Under the pieces are notes generated by a model that was not told the DNA's origin, searched no databases, and was given only the letters and a program-made list of their open reading frames with translations. Below are positions 24,717 through 38,100 of a stretch of 64,000 nucleotides of DNA, piece by piece. Every line of letters starts with the position of its first letter. Positions within the stretch are counted from its first letter, which is position 1. Position numbers and translations under genes: made by a program. Source of the stretch: Anniella stebbinsi (taxonomy: Eukaryota; Chordata; Lepidosauria; Squamata; Anniellidae); contig JARDYH010000002.1 of assembly GCA_029215795.1 (NCBI GenBank), forward strand, positions 18,407,001-18,471,000, read 5' to 3'.

Positions 24717-27700
24717 ATGGGAGTTGTAGGCCAAAACATCTGAAAGACCACAAGTTGCCCATCCCTGTTTTTGGGAATTCACAGGCCTGTATGCATTAAT
24801 TAGCAAAACAGTTCAATAAACAAGCTAACAAATGAAATGCAAATTAAATATAAAATATTAAAATGATTAATGGTTCCATGGAACCATAACGGCTAAACAG
24901 AACCTCCACATTCAGGAACGGTATACCTCTTGGTACCAAGTACTGTATACAAACAACAGGGCATGGTCATCACCTTCATGACCTCTTTTTGATCTTATGA
25001 CTGTCCTTATGGCAAATCACTGGCCATTGTTAGAAAGGGAATGCTGGATTAATTGGAGCTTGGTCTGGTTCAGCAAAGCAACCTTTATATTCTTATTTTA
25101 CATCATTGATTTACCATTACCACCTTAACCTTGGCTATTAAACTCTAATCCAGAGAAGATGATCTTAGAGCTCTTTTAGCAAAGTTTCCTGGACAAGGAG
25201 ATTGCTATAGGTGTCGTGATGGTTTACTTGTTGTTTCTACACAGACTACATTTTAAACCCATGAATCTTTTTTTCCCCTGTATCAACACAGAAATACTAT
25301 AATTTTGGAAACCTGTAAACCTCTGATTTACTGCTGCAAAAGATTTTCCTATTCCTCTGATTGCATGTTTCAAAAACTCTGCATGTAGCCCCAAGTTATT
25401 CATTCAAATATAGTTTAGTAAATAATTTAAAATCCATTCCATTAGAATAGGCTCATTTGAAATCCTTTTAATTTGATGCAGTTTAATCAAGCACGCACAC
25501 ATATGCAAGCAGCACCTGCGTGTACAGTCACTATTTCAATTCTTAAGGTAAGCTTTCTGCAAAATGTCAGCTCCATGGCTTGTTGCTGGGTACAAACCCT
25601 GCCTAAATTACACCTAACCTTTTTACTGAATACTTGCTAACATCGTATGATCAGTCTGCCCACACCATATGAGATGGTATCGTAAAAAATGAAAACAGAC
25701 AGCTGTCCCCAACAGCGTTTTAGCAGAATTGCTAAATCAAACAGCAAATTACCAGAATATGCTCTCAAATATATTCTGAGCTGTGTGTATCCGTTAATAT
25801 CCAGCTTAATTTTGTTTTGTTCTAAAAAAAAACAACAACACTGTTTTTCATGGTTTCAGTCAGCAAAGTTTCAAAACATAGAAGTAACATCTTCAGAAGC
25901 CTGGGGCTGTGACTGTGATGTTGTCATACCTTGGCTGAAGCAAGAGTAAGCAGTACTTGAGTAAGCAGAAAGGATGGGGTCAGTAAAAACCACAAATACG
26001 CTGTTTCACCAGACTCTTTCCTATGGCACCAAGAGCAGCGTCCTCCCCTCCCCTCAGTGCAGATAGAAGTCAGGTTGGAATACTACCATCAACATTGGAA
26101 TCTGAGCAGCTAGGACTTCAGATTCCGCAAATAGAAAGGTCGAGAGTAGGGATATATGAGAAATTCTTTTCAGTTTGTTTTACACCAGAATTTACCCAGT
26201 TCGCACCAAATGCAATCTGAACCCCCAAATCTATGCATTTATAAGCTTGTGATGCTATTTGCAGACCAAAGAAGAATGCACCCTAACATTTGAAAAACAT
26301 GCATGAAAATTGTGTGTAGTTTTGAACAATGTGGACAAGCATGCTTTAATCAATGGGATAAAAATTTGTACTTTTCAGAAATGCATATAATTGATGCACA
26401 CCTTTGGGAAAATGCACGCCGAAATGTGCACAAACTTTCATGCAAACAAGTAAAAATAATGCTCATAATCTGATAGACATAAGTCAGAATGGGGTTCAAG
26501 ATGGAATTTGGTGAACCCCAATGAGCTCGGGTTTTGTTCATACACACATCCCTACTGGAGCTAGAGCTGGAATCAAGCATGGAATGAAGCAAGGAAATCC
26601 ACCCCAATCACGTATGGAAATGCACCAGGGTTCCAGGTTGGAGCATCATCCCTGACAGTAAATGGCTCTAGTCCTAGGCACTGGAGTTTCTTTGTCCATC
26701 TAGGCTGTCTATTGGCTCTTCCCAAAAGACTTACATGGACGTAGAGAAATCAAGCACATTCATTAGGGCTGTGCACAGCCCCCCTGATCTGGATCTGGAT
26801 CCAGACGATCCGGATCAAGCCCAATCCTATCCAGTTGCGTTGAGAGGGAAGTAGCACCAATGTTGGCTAGAAGAAAGAAGACAAAGTCTGGTGCTGGTAC
26901 GCGTGTTCTTTAATATACTGTATTAAAAGCCTGACGTTTTGGATATAATCCTTCTTCAGGAGCTATAAACAATGAATAAAATATACAACGGTAAATAAAA
27001 ATACGGACAACACCCATCAGAAGTTATACATTCCTTTCTTTCAATTTTTTTATATATATAGAATAATGATGTATATTCTACTATGTTTTATTGTTTTTAA
27101 TGTATATATATGTAAAGCAACAAATGCACACTTTCACTGGACAAACATATGCTTGAATTCTCTCCTTAAATTCTTCTTTATAAAGGCGCTTACATGTCCT
27201 TATTGAAAGACACCTGTATTTTAAATTTATATGTGTGTATATAATTGTTTTCTTCAAACATTAACATTCGTGCAGACTCCTCTACAGAGTGTACACTCGG
27301 TATAAATAAACAGAAAGTATATTCACTCTATAAACCAAAATCCATTCCTTTATACTCATGCAGACTCCACTAGGGAGCGTGCATTGACATAGATATTATG
27401 AACATTCTATAGAACAATTCTTTCGATATTGTCTTCTCACACTACCCACATTGCTGTCTTTTTCCATCTTACAAACAATTCCATACTTCCAAAATCCCAA
27501 ATCAAACAAAAAATTATATTATTGTGACATATACTGTTTGTCATGGAACAACAGGATTTTATAATTAGCAACCTTTGCTCTCACATAAATTTGAAATATA
27601 GCACACCTTATCTTTAGAAAGACAAGCTCAATGGTTATCATTTTACCACATTACCCACAGAAGTATCTACTTTCTTTTCAAATAGTTTTTAATTCCCTTT

Positions 27701-28178
27701 TCCAAAAACAAACACACAGCCTGACCCCATGACATACACTGTATAAAAAGACAGGATTTTTGGCATTATATCATTGCTATCTTATTCCAAACCTTTTCCC
27801 ATCCCATAATAGCAATGGGACATACTAACCTGTATCTTGGCACACATTACTAAAGAAAATAACATGACAGACTCCCTAGTGGAGTCTGCATGAGTATAAA
27901 GGAATGGATTTTGGTTTATAGAGTGAATATACTTTCTGTTTATTTATACCGAGTGCACACTCTGTAGAGGAGTCTGCACGAATGTTAATGTTTGAAGAAA
28001 ACAATTATATACACACATATAAATTTAAAATACAGGTGTCTTTCAATAAGGACATGTAAGCGCCTTTATAAAGAAGAATTTAAAGGGAGAATTCAAGCAT
28101 ATGTTTGTCCAGTGAAAGTGTGCATTTGTTGCCTTACATATATATACATAAAAAAATAACAAATAGAATATACATCAT

Positions 28179-28232
<54 letters not shown>

Positions 28233-31200
28233 TATAGGAATGTATAACGCGTACCAGCACCAGACTTTGTCTTCTTTTTTCTTGCCAATCCTATCCAGAC
28301 CAGACCGGACCTCCCCTAATCTGGAGACCCTCCTTTTCCCCATAGACTTGCAAGTCTATGGGGAAAAGGACTCACCACCCTCCCCCCACTCTCCCTGCTT
28401 ACCTGCTGCCTCCTCCTCGTCGCTGCCGCTGCTTCCTCTCTACTGAGAACCAGGTCTCGCGGCCTGATTCTCAGTAGAGAGGAAGCAGCGGCTGATGATG
28501 GCGGTGGATGACGGTGGCGACAAGGAGGCAGCAGGTAAGCAGGGAGAGTGTGGGGATGGCGGTGAGTCCAATGGACTCACCACCTTCCTGGTGTCCCTGG
28601 GTGCCAGCTGCGCAGCCGGCACCCAGGGACCTGGAAGGGCAATGGGCCCCGGATCTCCGGATCGATCCGGAATGATCCAGAACAATCTGGTCTGGAACAA
28701 TCTGGACTCCCCTGATCCAGTTCGGATCTGGATCCGGGAGGTTCAGATCACCCCAATCTGCTTCAGATTCAGAATCCATATCCGTGCACAGCCCTAACAT
28801 TCATGCATGTGTGATCCAGGGCCAGATCTACACCAAGCAGGATATAACACTTTGAAAACAGTATATAGAATATGTCCTGGGCCCAAACAGTTGTCATGAC
28901 TGTTATAAACCATTATAAAGCAGTAGTGTAGATCTTGCCCAAGTTTTAGCTAATCATGATTAAGTTACTCCTATGCTCAATTAATTGATCTATTTTATTA
29001 CTCTAATTCATTTTCCATCTCTGGGTAAATCACTTCTCCATCCCTTCTTATCATTGTGGTTCTTTGTGATAATTCAACACTTGTTAGAATCAGTAGTATA
29101 GTGGAGCCAGGGCTCATAGGGTTGAAGCATTGGGACTTTTTGACTAGCAGGGACAATTATATCATCTGCCACCTCCCTCCTCCCCCCTCAGAATTCCCTG
29201 ATCCCTCTGAGTTTAGCTGTAGTCCACACAGTAGCTGATAGTGTGGGGGTATATATTTCCTCCCCCCAGCAAACAATATATTTTTGTGAGCTATCACTGG
29301 GTAATGAGTAACATAAGACCCATTGCATTCAATGAGTCTACTCTAAGTAGGATTAATGTTGAAGTTAACTTCTTCTTGTATAGCAAAGTATTGTGGGATG
29401 GCTTGGTCTTGAATGGGCAATTGAGACCCATTAGCTTTACAAAAGTCCCGCACCTGATGGAGATGAAAACTTTTAGAATTAATTCATTGACTTCATTTTT
29501 TTTTTGACATATGTTATCTGTCTGTGTGTACTATCTGCTTATATGTTTTTATGTAAATGGTTTTGCATTTTGTATAATATATTTTGATGGTTTTAATTTT
29601 TGTGATCGGCCCAGACAGCTTCAGTCATGGGGCAGTATAGAAATATAAAAAATGGAGTGTGTGTGGGGGGGGAAATGAAATTGACTATGAGATCAGCCGA
29701 TCCTGTTACAGCTTCATCATACTGGAAATGTGCTCTCTGGGCTGAACATGTTTGCAGCATGACTTTTTCCATCATTGCAGACAGCTTTTTAAAAACACTC
29801 AGTGATCCACAGTTAATCTTGGAGACTGATCTATGGGGAAATTGAATTACTCACTCTAATAACAACATCTTCATCTCACTGGAATAAGAAAAGCAGCATG
29901 GGAAGAGATTAATTGATAGGGCTTGTTGAAAGCATATTATGCAGTTATTGCAATATTTGGCTCTTTAATGTCAACCGGATATGTGGGCATGGCCATTTTC
30001 CTGATATTTGCTTCAAAGTGACGTTGTGTGATTTTGTCTATGATGTCACACGTGGCACAGTGATATCATCAATGCCCAGAAAGAGAAGCATGGAGGCTAA
30101 TAAGATTAAAAGACAGTGAAGGCAAAAGAGGCCAAGGACAGTGAGGGCAAAGGAGAAAACTGGTGCTAAAAAGTTGCATCTAGAAGCATAACTGGAGTGG
30201 GGGGAGCCCCAAATACCATCAAAGCAAGATGAATATTCAGCAGGTTTTCTTTTGAGTAAAGAGTTCAGCCGTGTTGAGTATGTTGATTTTAAATTGAATA
30301 TGTCACTTAATAAATATCTGATGCAACTCTAACTCATTTTCAGCTTTAGTTCACCATCTGTGAAATGGAAATCTCCCAGTAATCACCATCACAACATTGT
30401 TATTAAAATTGTATGGGAGGGATCCGAGCTTAGTTTTGCTTACTGTAGACCCACTGAAATCAATACGGCAAGTTGGTCGTAGCTAACTTGAGTTGTACTG
30501 ATTCCAATGTTTCTACTCTGAGCATGAACCCTGGATCCAGGCCTATAGCCATGAGACGACATTGCAAAACTCACATTTCCCCCATCCACCCACCCACCCA
30601 CCCAAAACCTGAATGTCACAGCTGCAAACTGAAAGATGCTGCCATGTTATACATAATTTAAGACATATTTTTGACGTTCAGGTTTGTTGGGGCGGTGATA
30701 ATGTGCATTTCAAATGTGGACAGGGAAAATCAATATCCAAATGCCTTCTCAGGCATGAAGCTCTGTGAATGGGCTTAGCCAGCTACTATTTCACTTCCTA
30801 ACCTACCTCAGTTATTAATAATTGTTATAGGACAGTCACACATCCAAAAGAGATAGAACAGGCATGGGGATCTTCCTGCCAGGCTGGTCCATCATTCCTG
30901 CAGGGTTCCCCTTCCCTGAAGCCCCACCCTCTCAAAAGGGAGAGAGGACAGGAGAGCACTCAGTCCCTTATCACTTGGATGGCACTTCTATGAACTGGAT
31001 GAGTCCCAAGGTTGAGATCCAGGGACTTCCCCAGCTCCAGGAAGCATTGGCTGAGTGTGTTTCGCTCATTCTTTGCCTTCCCCACATGGGGAAGGCAAGG
31101 AACAGGCAATGTCGGCAACGTATAATCTCATCTGCCACCCGACTCGGAATTTTCTCTGAGCATAGATGCAATCCACACAGTAGCTTGGGGAAAATGAATT

Positions 31201-32166
31201 TCCCCCAGCAACAATATATATATTTTCCTGTTGTAATGTGAGCATTTTGGAGAGGTCTGGTCCTGAATGGGCAATTAAGACCCATTACCAAAGGCCTGCT
31301 TCTGGTGAACATAAAATTGCTAGATCTGATTTGTTGATACGGATCAACACAGCTGCCTCAATTTTGGAATTCTACTTGGAGATGCAGCTTCGAGGACTGT
31401 CTTGATGAGTGTCTGCAGGTCAAAATTTACTACAACACCACTAGTCCAGAAGGGCTATCTGGCTCCTAGACCAATGTTAGTTCCCCCTGATATTAAAAAC
31501 AAACAAACAAACATCGGCATTCAGGTCATTAAACAAATGCTTAATAGGCAGTAAAATACACTAGGACCAGGCTAACCAAATGACCAGGTGAACAAATAAT
31601 AATAATCTGGAACCAAGAGGATGACTGTTAGCACTAGATTACGCTGGTTGCCAATAAATTTCCGGCTGGAATTCAAGGTGCTGGTAATGACATTTAAAGC
31701 CCTAAATGGCTTGGGACCTCGATACTTGAGGAAACGCCTCTCCCTTTATCTGCCTGCCCGAGACCTGAGATCTGTTGGAGGAGCCTTTCTCCGTGTCCCA
31801 CCAACATGAGATATACGCTGTGGTGGGACATGGGAGAGGGCTTTCTCTGTTGTGGCACCCTGGCTGTGGAATGCCCTCCCCCTGGAGGCCAGACTGACGC
31901 CGGCACTGGCTTCATTTCGGCGCCAGGTTAAGACATGGCTTTTTAATAAAGCCTTTAATGGCTAAATCCACCAGCCTGCACACTTGTATTGTTTTAATTG
32001 GATTTTACTGTTTTAAAATTTCATATTGGTTTTAACATATTAATGGTTTAATTTGTTGTAGAATTGTATATTTATTGTTCTACTTTATATGTATGATTTT
32101 ATCTGTACGCCGCCCTGAGAACCTTGTGATATAGGGTGGGATATAAATGTTTTAATAATAAATACA

Positions 32167-32197
<31 letters not shown>

Positions 32198-35100
32198 ATG
32201 CATCTCTATTGGGTGCCACAAGTCCCACCATTGTCAGCACAGTTGACTCTCAAGCAAGGCTGCTGTTGCACCACGTCCTGCTTGTGGGCCCCTGGTCGAC
32301 CACCGGTTGGCCACAGTATGAACAGAGGGCTGGACTAGATGGACCTTTGGTTTGATTCAGCAGGCTCTTCTGATGTTCTTAAGTGTGGATAGGCTTGAAG
32401 CCTTAATAAAATGTCTGATTCACACTAATGTTTTATTCACTTTCCCCTCAAAACAGAGTGAATATCATTAAATTTTATGCATAGTATGAAATGTTTCTTC
32501 CCCATGCCCCATATTTCAGTCTCTGCTAGTACTAACTCGCATTGGAGCAGACATTTCTGCTGCTTGTTTCCTTAGGATTTATTAGGCCGAGATCCCAATT
32601 CTCCCTCAGTATTCTGGGAATTACTTGACTCATCGATCTGCTTCTATTTGAATTTTCAGAGCACCGCCCTCCTCATTATTTTCCTATAGTAGCTCGAAAC
32701 ATCAGACGTAATATCCAAATATAAACGAGCACATGGCATGATGGCCGAAATTCAGGAGTGACGTGAATGGCAATATGTGATACATGCTGGTAAGTCGATG
32801 TAAGTTGGTGTAGCTTACATTATCAAGGGTGTGGAAGGACAGCAGGTTGCAGAAAGTACACCAGCCATGAGGAAAGAAGGTAAACAGAATTAACTTATTA
32901 TGACATAGCCATATGGAAATCTTTATTTCCATAGCTGGAAGGACTTGATGCTGGAAAGAACAGCTGGTGTCCCAGCTGCCTGACAGAAGGGCCTGGCAGG
33001 GGGCTAGGGAAAGGAGAAGGTGCCATGGCGTGATGGTAGAACATGTGCTTTGCATATAAAAATGACTGCAAGGTGCAGGTGAAGACTTCCGCTTGAGGCC
33101 TTGGAGAGCCACAGCCAGTCAGTACGGACAATATCTATTTTAAGAATTCGTATGTCCCCTATCAATAGTCAGTATTCAAAGGGGCACTTACATAGGGTGA
33201 CCAGACGAAATCCAGGTCAGGGCTCATGTAACTTTAACAGTTGTAGAGAAAAGGGAATTTCAGCCAGTGTCATTTGTATGCAATTAGTTCCTGGTGAAAT
33301 ACCCTCTTCATCACAACAGTTAAAGTTGCAGGGGCCCTGCCTTCTTTTGTATATGGCACTCTAGTATAGTGCCTGCAACTTTAACTGTTGCGATGAAGAG
33401 GGAATATCACCAGGAACTAATTGCATACAAATGGCTGAAATTCCCTTTTCTCTACAATTGTTAAAGTTACATGAGCCCTGACCTGGATCTTATCTGGTCA
33501 GCCTAACTATACTAGAGTGACCATATACAAAAGAAGGCAGGGCCCCTGCACCTTTAACTGTTGCGATGAAGAGGGAATATCACCAGGAACTAACTGCATA
33601 CAATCCCCATCCAGAAATGAACGTTTCTGCTTGTTTCAGGGCTTCCTCCAGGAAGCACTAAATCTCTGCTGCACAAGTATACATGACAGAATTGGAGGGA
33701 CCCGTCACTTGTGGAAGGGAACTGGCGGGGGTGCAGGCACCCCATTGGATACTGCCAAATAAAATTATTTTCAGGGCAGCTAACGAACAAAACAATACAA
33801 ATGTAGAATATAAATTACGCAGTACAACAGCAATAAAAATGTAAAAAGCAGCATAAAATAGCACAAATAAAACTTAGAGTTTAAAAGCCTGGGGATATTA
33901 AAAAGTCTTTGTCACCTAGTGTGGAAAAGACATCACAGAAGGTGTCATAGGAGTCTTGCTGGGGAGAGCATTCTATGAGCAGGGCACCACCACCAAGAAG
34001 GCCCTTTCCCTATCCCCATCTACATCACCTCTGATGGTAGGGGCACCCAAAGGATGGGCTCCAAAGAACTATCTCAATGTGTACACGCTATGCAGGCTCA
34101 TGTTGCAGAGGGAAATTTGTGCTTGGAAATGAACTGGCAGCTACAGCAGTTCTTTAAGCATTGGTGTGACAAACTCCCTTACTGATAAGACCCCTTGGAA
34201 CCAATTTAGTATCTCTGCACTCCTTACCTTGTTCTAGGGAGGGCTAACTCATCGCAGAGATCAAAGCTTTTACTAAACCTCCTCCCAACTCACTATATCA
34301 GTCTCCTAACCTCTGCCAGTCTCTTGGAAAGCAAAGCTTGCCCTGGTCCTCATCAGCCTTCACCATGTGGACTTCCAACTCTCTCTCTGGCTCAATTCGG
34401 ATGACACGATAGTCAATGGTGTGGTAATAATCAACTTTACAGTTGTTCATCGAGGGGGTACTCCCCACACAACATGGTAATAAATAATCAACTGTGGTGT
34501 GGATTAGGATCAGCGCTGAGTTGACTATGGCAGCATTTGGACGACACGATAGTCAATACAACTGATGATTGTTCCCCCCCCCCCCGTTGCTTATTGTGTC
34601 ATCCTAATTCAGCCGTTGTCTTCCCTGCCTCTACTGTCCATCTCTCCCACACTGTTTATACAACAGCATCTGCAGCTCATCCCTGGCATTTTGCCCCTAC
34701 CCATTTCCAGAATGCCACCATCATTTTCAAGTGACATTTGGAAAAGCCCTGCACAATTTTTCACAACTGGTAAGAAGTATTCCCATGCCCAGACAACTAC
34801 ATAGTGGCTGAAGTTTCAGAGAAGACTTCAAAGGCAGCCCCACACACAATACATTACAGAAGGTTAATCTTGAGGTTACTAGAGAACGGTTAATGAGCTA
34901 TACTGGGCTATAATAAACCAGTGGCCTGACTCAGTGACCACGTCATGCTAAACCACAGATTACCAAGAAATACAAGAGCAGGAACCAGCTGCAGTGAGCA
35001 CTGGGTGGACACACTCTGCCCTGCCCTCTCCTCCTCCCTTGTGGGTAGGAGGAGTGCAGAAGCTTCTGTTTTTGTTTAAATGGATCAAGAGATGTTTGTC

Positions 35101-38100
35101 CTCGGGGGGCAGGGTCTTCACAGTGTCAGGTTGCCACCGCTGTGGGATGGTGGCCACTAATCTTGATAGCAGGAGGCAGCACATGCTTTCCGGTGACCAT
35201 TCAGCTCGCTGGGACTGCACCCTGCCCAGCTTTTGTCAACCAATCATCAGTCACCATCCGCCTGGAAAGCCTCCCCCGCATGTGACACCGGAGCGACACC
35301 AGAGTGAGGCTATATAGAGGAAGAATGAGGTGGCCTCGCTCCAGCCTAAAAAGTCAGGGTAAGTCCCTGACTTTTTCTCTGTGCAGCTCTGTCGGTTTGC
35401 CCCACAGTGGCTCCGAATCAGCAGCTGTGTCATATAACCTCTGATACAGAGGCTGATCTTAGAGGCATGTTACATAATTTTGTTCAAAGTTCAGCAATTT
35501 CATATCTGGGTTCTTTAGAAATGCTAGGATGGACACCATCTGGGACAGGTGATTTATTAACTTTCAATTTGTCAATAAGGTTGAGAACTACATCTTTTGC
35601 CACCACTATTTGCCTCAGTTCCACAGACTTCCTTTCTGAAAACATCTGTTCAGGCACAGGAATGTATCCTTTATTTTCTGCAGTGAAGACAGATGAAAAA
35701 AAAAATTCAGCTTCTCTGCAACCTCTTTACCCTCCTTTAATATTCATATAACTCCATTGTCAACCCATGGTCCAACTGCCTCCATGGCTGGTTTCCTGCT
35801 TCTAATATATTTAAAGGATTCTTTATTGATATTGTTAGCAATATGCTCCTCAAAATGCTTTTGTTTTGCATCTCTTATTGTCTCCTTTCATCTCCTCTGT
35901 GCCAGCTTGTGCTCCCTTTTGTTTTCCTCATTTGGGCAAGTCTTCCATTTTCTGAAGGAAACTTACTTTTCTCTAATAGCTTCCTCGATACTGCTTGTTA
36001 ACCATGCTTGTGACCACTTGGACCTGGTGCTATCTTTCCTAGAATGTGATGTACATTCTGGCTGAGCTTCTGTTATTGTGGTTTTGCATAACCTCCAAGC
36101 ATGTTGAAGGGATTCAACCCTCTTGACTCCCCCTTTCAACTTCCTTTTTACCAATTCCCTCATTTTAGTGAAGTTCCCTCTTCTGAAGTGAAATGTGACT
36201 GTGTTGGATTTCCTTGGCAATGTCGCACTTAAATATATATTAAATATTATAGCACTGTGGTCACTGTTTCCAACTCGTTCTACAACATTCACCTCTTGTG
36301 CTAGGTTTTGGCTAACACCATTTAGGATTAAATCCTAAAGATTAAATCTAGGGTCACCTCCCTTCTTGGTGAGTTCCATGACTAGCTGTTCTAGGGAACA
36401 GTCATTTAGGGCATCAAGAAATTTAACCTCTTTGTCGTGACTGAAATATGCATTTATCCAGTCAGTCTGGGGGTAATTGAAGTCATCCGTTATTACAACA
36501 CTTCCTCATTTGGAGGAAGCCATCTGAGTCCAAATGACACAGTAAGCAATGCGGAAGTGAAAGCTTCCAAACTACTACTGCCGGCCACAAGAGAGGACAT
36601 CATGGGGGGGGGGGGGGACTGTGTGACCGCAACTTGCTGCAGCTCATTCCTGTTCATAGGTATTGCACTGACTGAACTATGATTCAACATCAGCACAGAT
36701 CCCCAGTTGGATTTGTTATGCATTGATTTCATGCCCAAGCACACTTGACCCATGCAGCCTACCCTGTGGGCTTCAAAAGGCAGAACAAAGAGAACGATAG
36801 TGCTTTGGCCTGACAAAGTGCTTTTCAAACTGACACATCATTTCCTCCAACACGGTTTGGTGCAAGGCCGGTTGATGTAACAGTAAAAATAATAATAATA
36901 ATGATAAAAAAATAACTAAATGGGGAAACGGTAGAAGTTCATAAAATTTTCAATGATGCAGCAGAGATAGAGGCTGCCTCTACAAGAGGCATTTAAAGCT
37001 CTTTCAAGGCACATTAAAAATTTACCTCTACAAGAACGGAGCGCAAATCGGGCGTAGAGGCGCGTTTTCTCTCCGATTATGCGCATTATCGAATGTGCAT
37101 TAAATAGCGAGTTTTATTTTGCTCCGGCCGTTAAAGCGCATTTTGACTATGTGAACAAGCGATTCTCCGCATTAACTACTTGTAAAGCGCATTCGAAACA
37201 ACCGTTGAGTGCTCAATTACCAGCATTAACGATAAAGCGCTTCAGCGAATATGCGCATAATCTGCTAACCAGGCGTCAAACGGAATCCATCTAGAGAGGG
37301 TCAGAGACATTTTCCCCCTTCGCTCATAACACTGGAACTTGCGGTAACCCAACCAAATTGATAGGCAGTCACCTCATTACAGAGAAAAGGAAGTACTATT
37401 TTCTAATCTATAATTAGCCGGTAAAACTCACTATTACAAGATGTGATGATATTACCACCATCTTAGATGGCCTGGGGGTGTGTGTGTGGGGGGGAGAATT
37501 TGTTAAAGTGACAGAGGATGGATCTCCAAATAATAGCCATAATAGCTCAGTGTGGAACCCCAGCGTTCAAAAGCTGTGTTAATCTGAATTACAAATGCTA
37601 AGGACAAACAACAGGGGAGAACTATCACCTTCACATCCAAATCTGATGGCATCTGGCTGTCCGCCTCTCAACTAGACGGACTAGAGTGCTGGACTAGGTC
37701 AGGATTGTTGTGCTTCTTTTGGCCCGCTGCCCAAATTCCCTTTTGGAGCAGCTCTCATGGGAAGCTTTCCAATGATGGGTGAGGCCAAAGACAAAAGGGA
37801 GCACAGCCAAACTAGAAGAAACACCAAGAATGTCTGCATATGTTAAATTAAAGCTTTTTAGGAGAGGCATGTCAACCTTTTAGAATGAGGGGGGAAACGT
37901 CCAAAAGTCAGGAAATAACCAAAAGATTGGAGGTTGGGAGAAAGGGGATGGGGCCAAGGGAGGTGTCCATCTGGACTGAACTGGCACCCCAGGTGAGCCT
38001 AAGAACCCATGGGCCTGAGATTCAAAACCCCAGGACTAGATGCACCTTTGGTCCAATCCCACTCAAAAGAGAATGATCCTCTCTATACTTATAACTCCAT

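Larger units (their letters stand above)
26764..28796. mobile_element. TAGGGCTGTGCA hAT-like element, perfect 8-bp TSD, split by a later insertion
   Basis: The ends TAGGGCTGTGCACAG and GTGCACAGCCCTA are inverse complements. ACATTCAT flanks both sides (26756-26763 and 28797-28804). Without the nested 1.45-kb insertion it would be about 570 bp. The interior is rich in GGATCTGGATC-like repeats and includes a palindrome around CCCATAGACTTGCAAGTC. Another left end of this family is at 62847. Confidence 0.9.
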
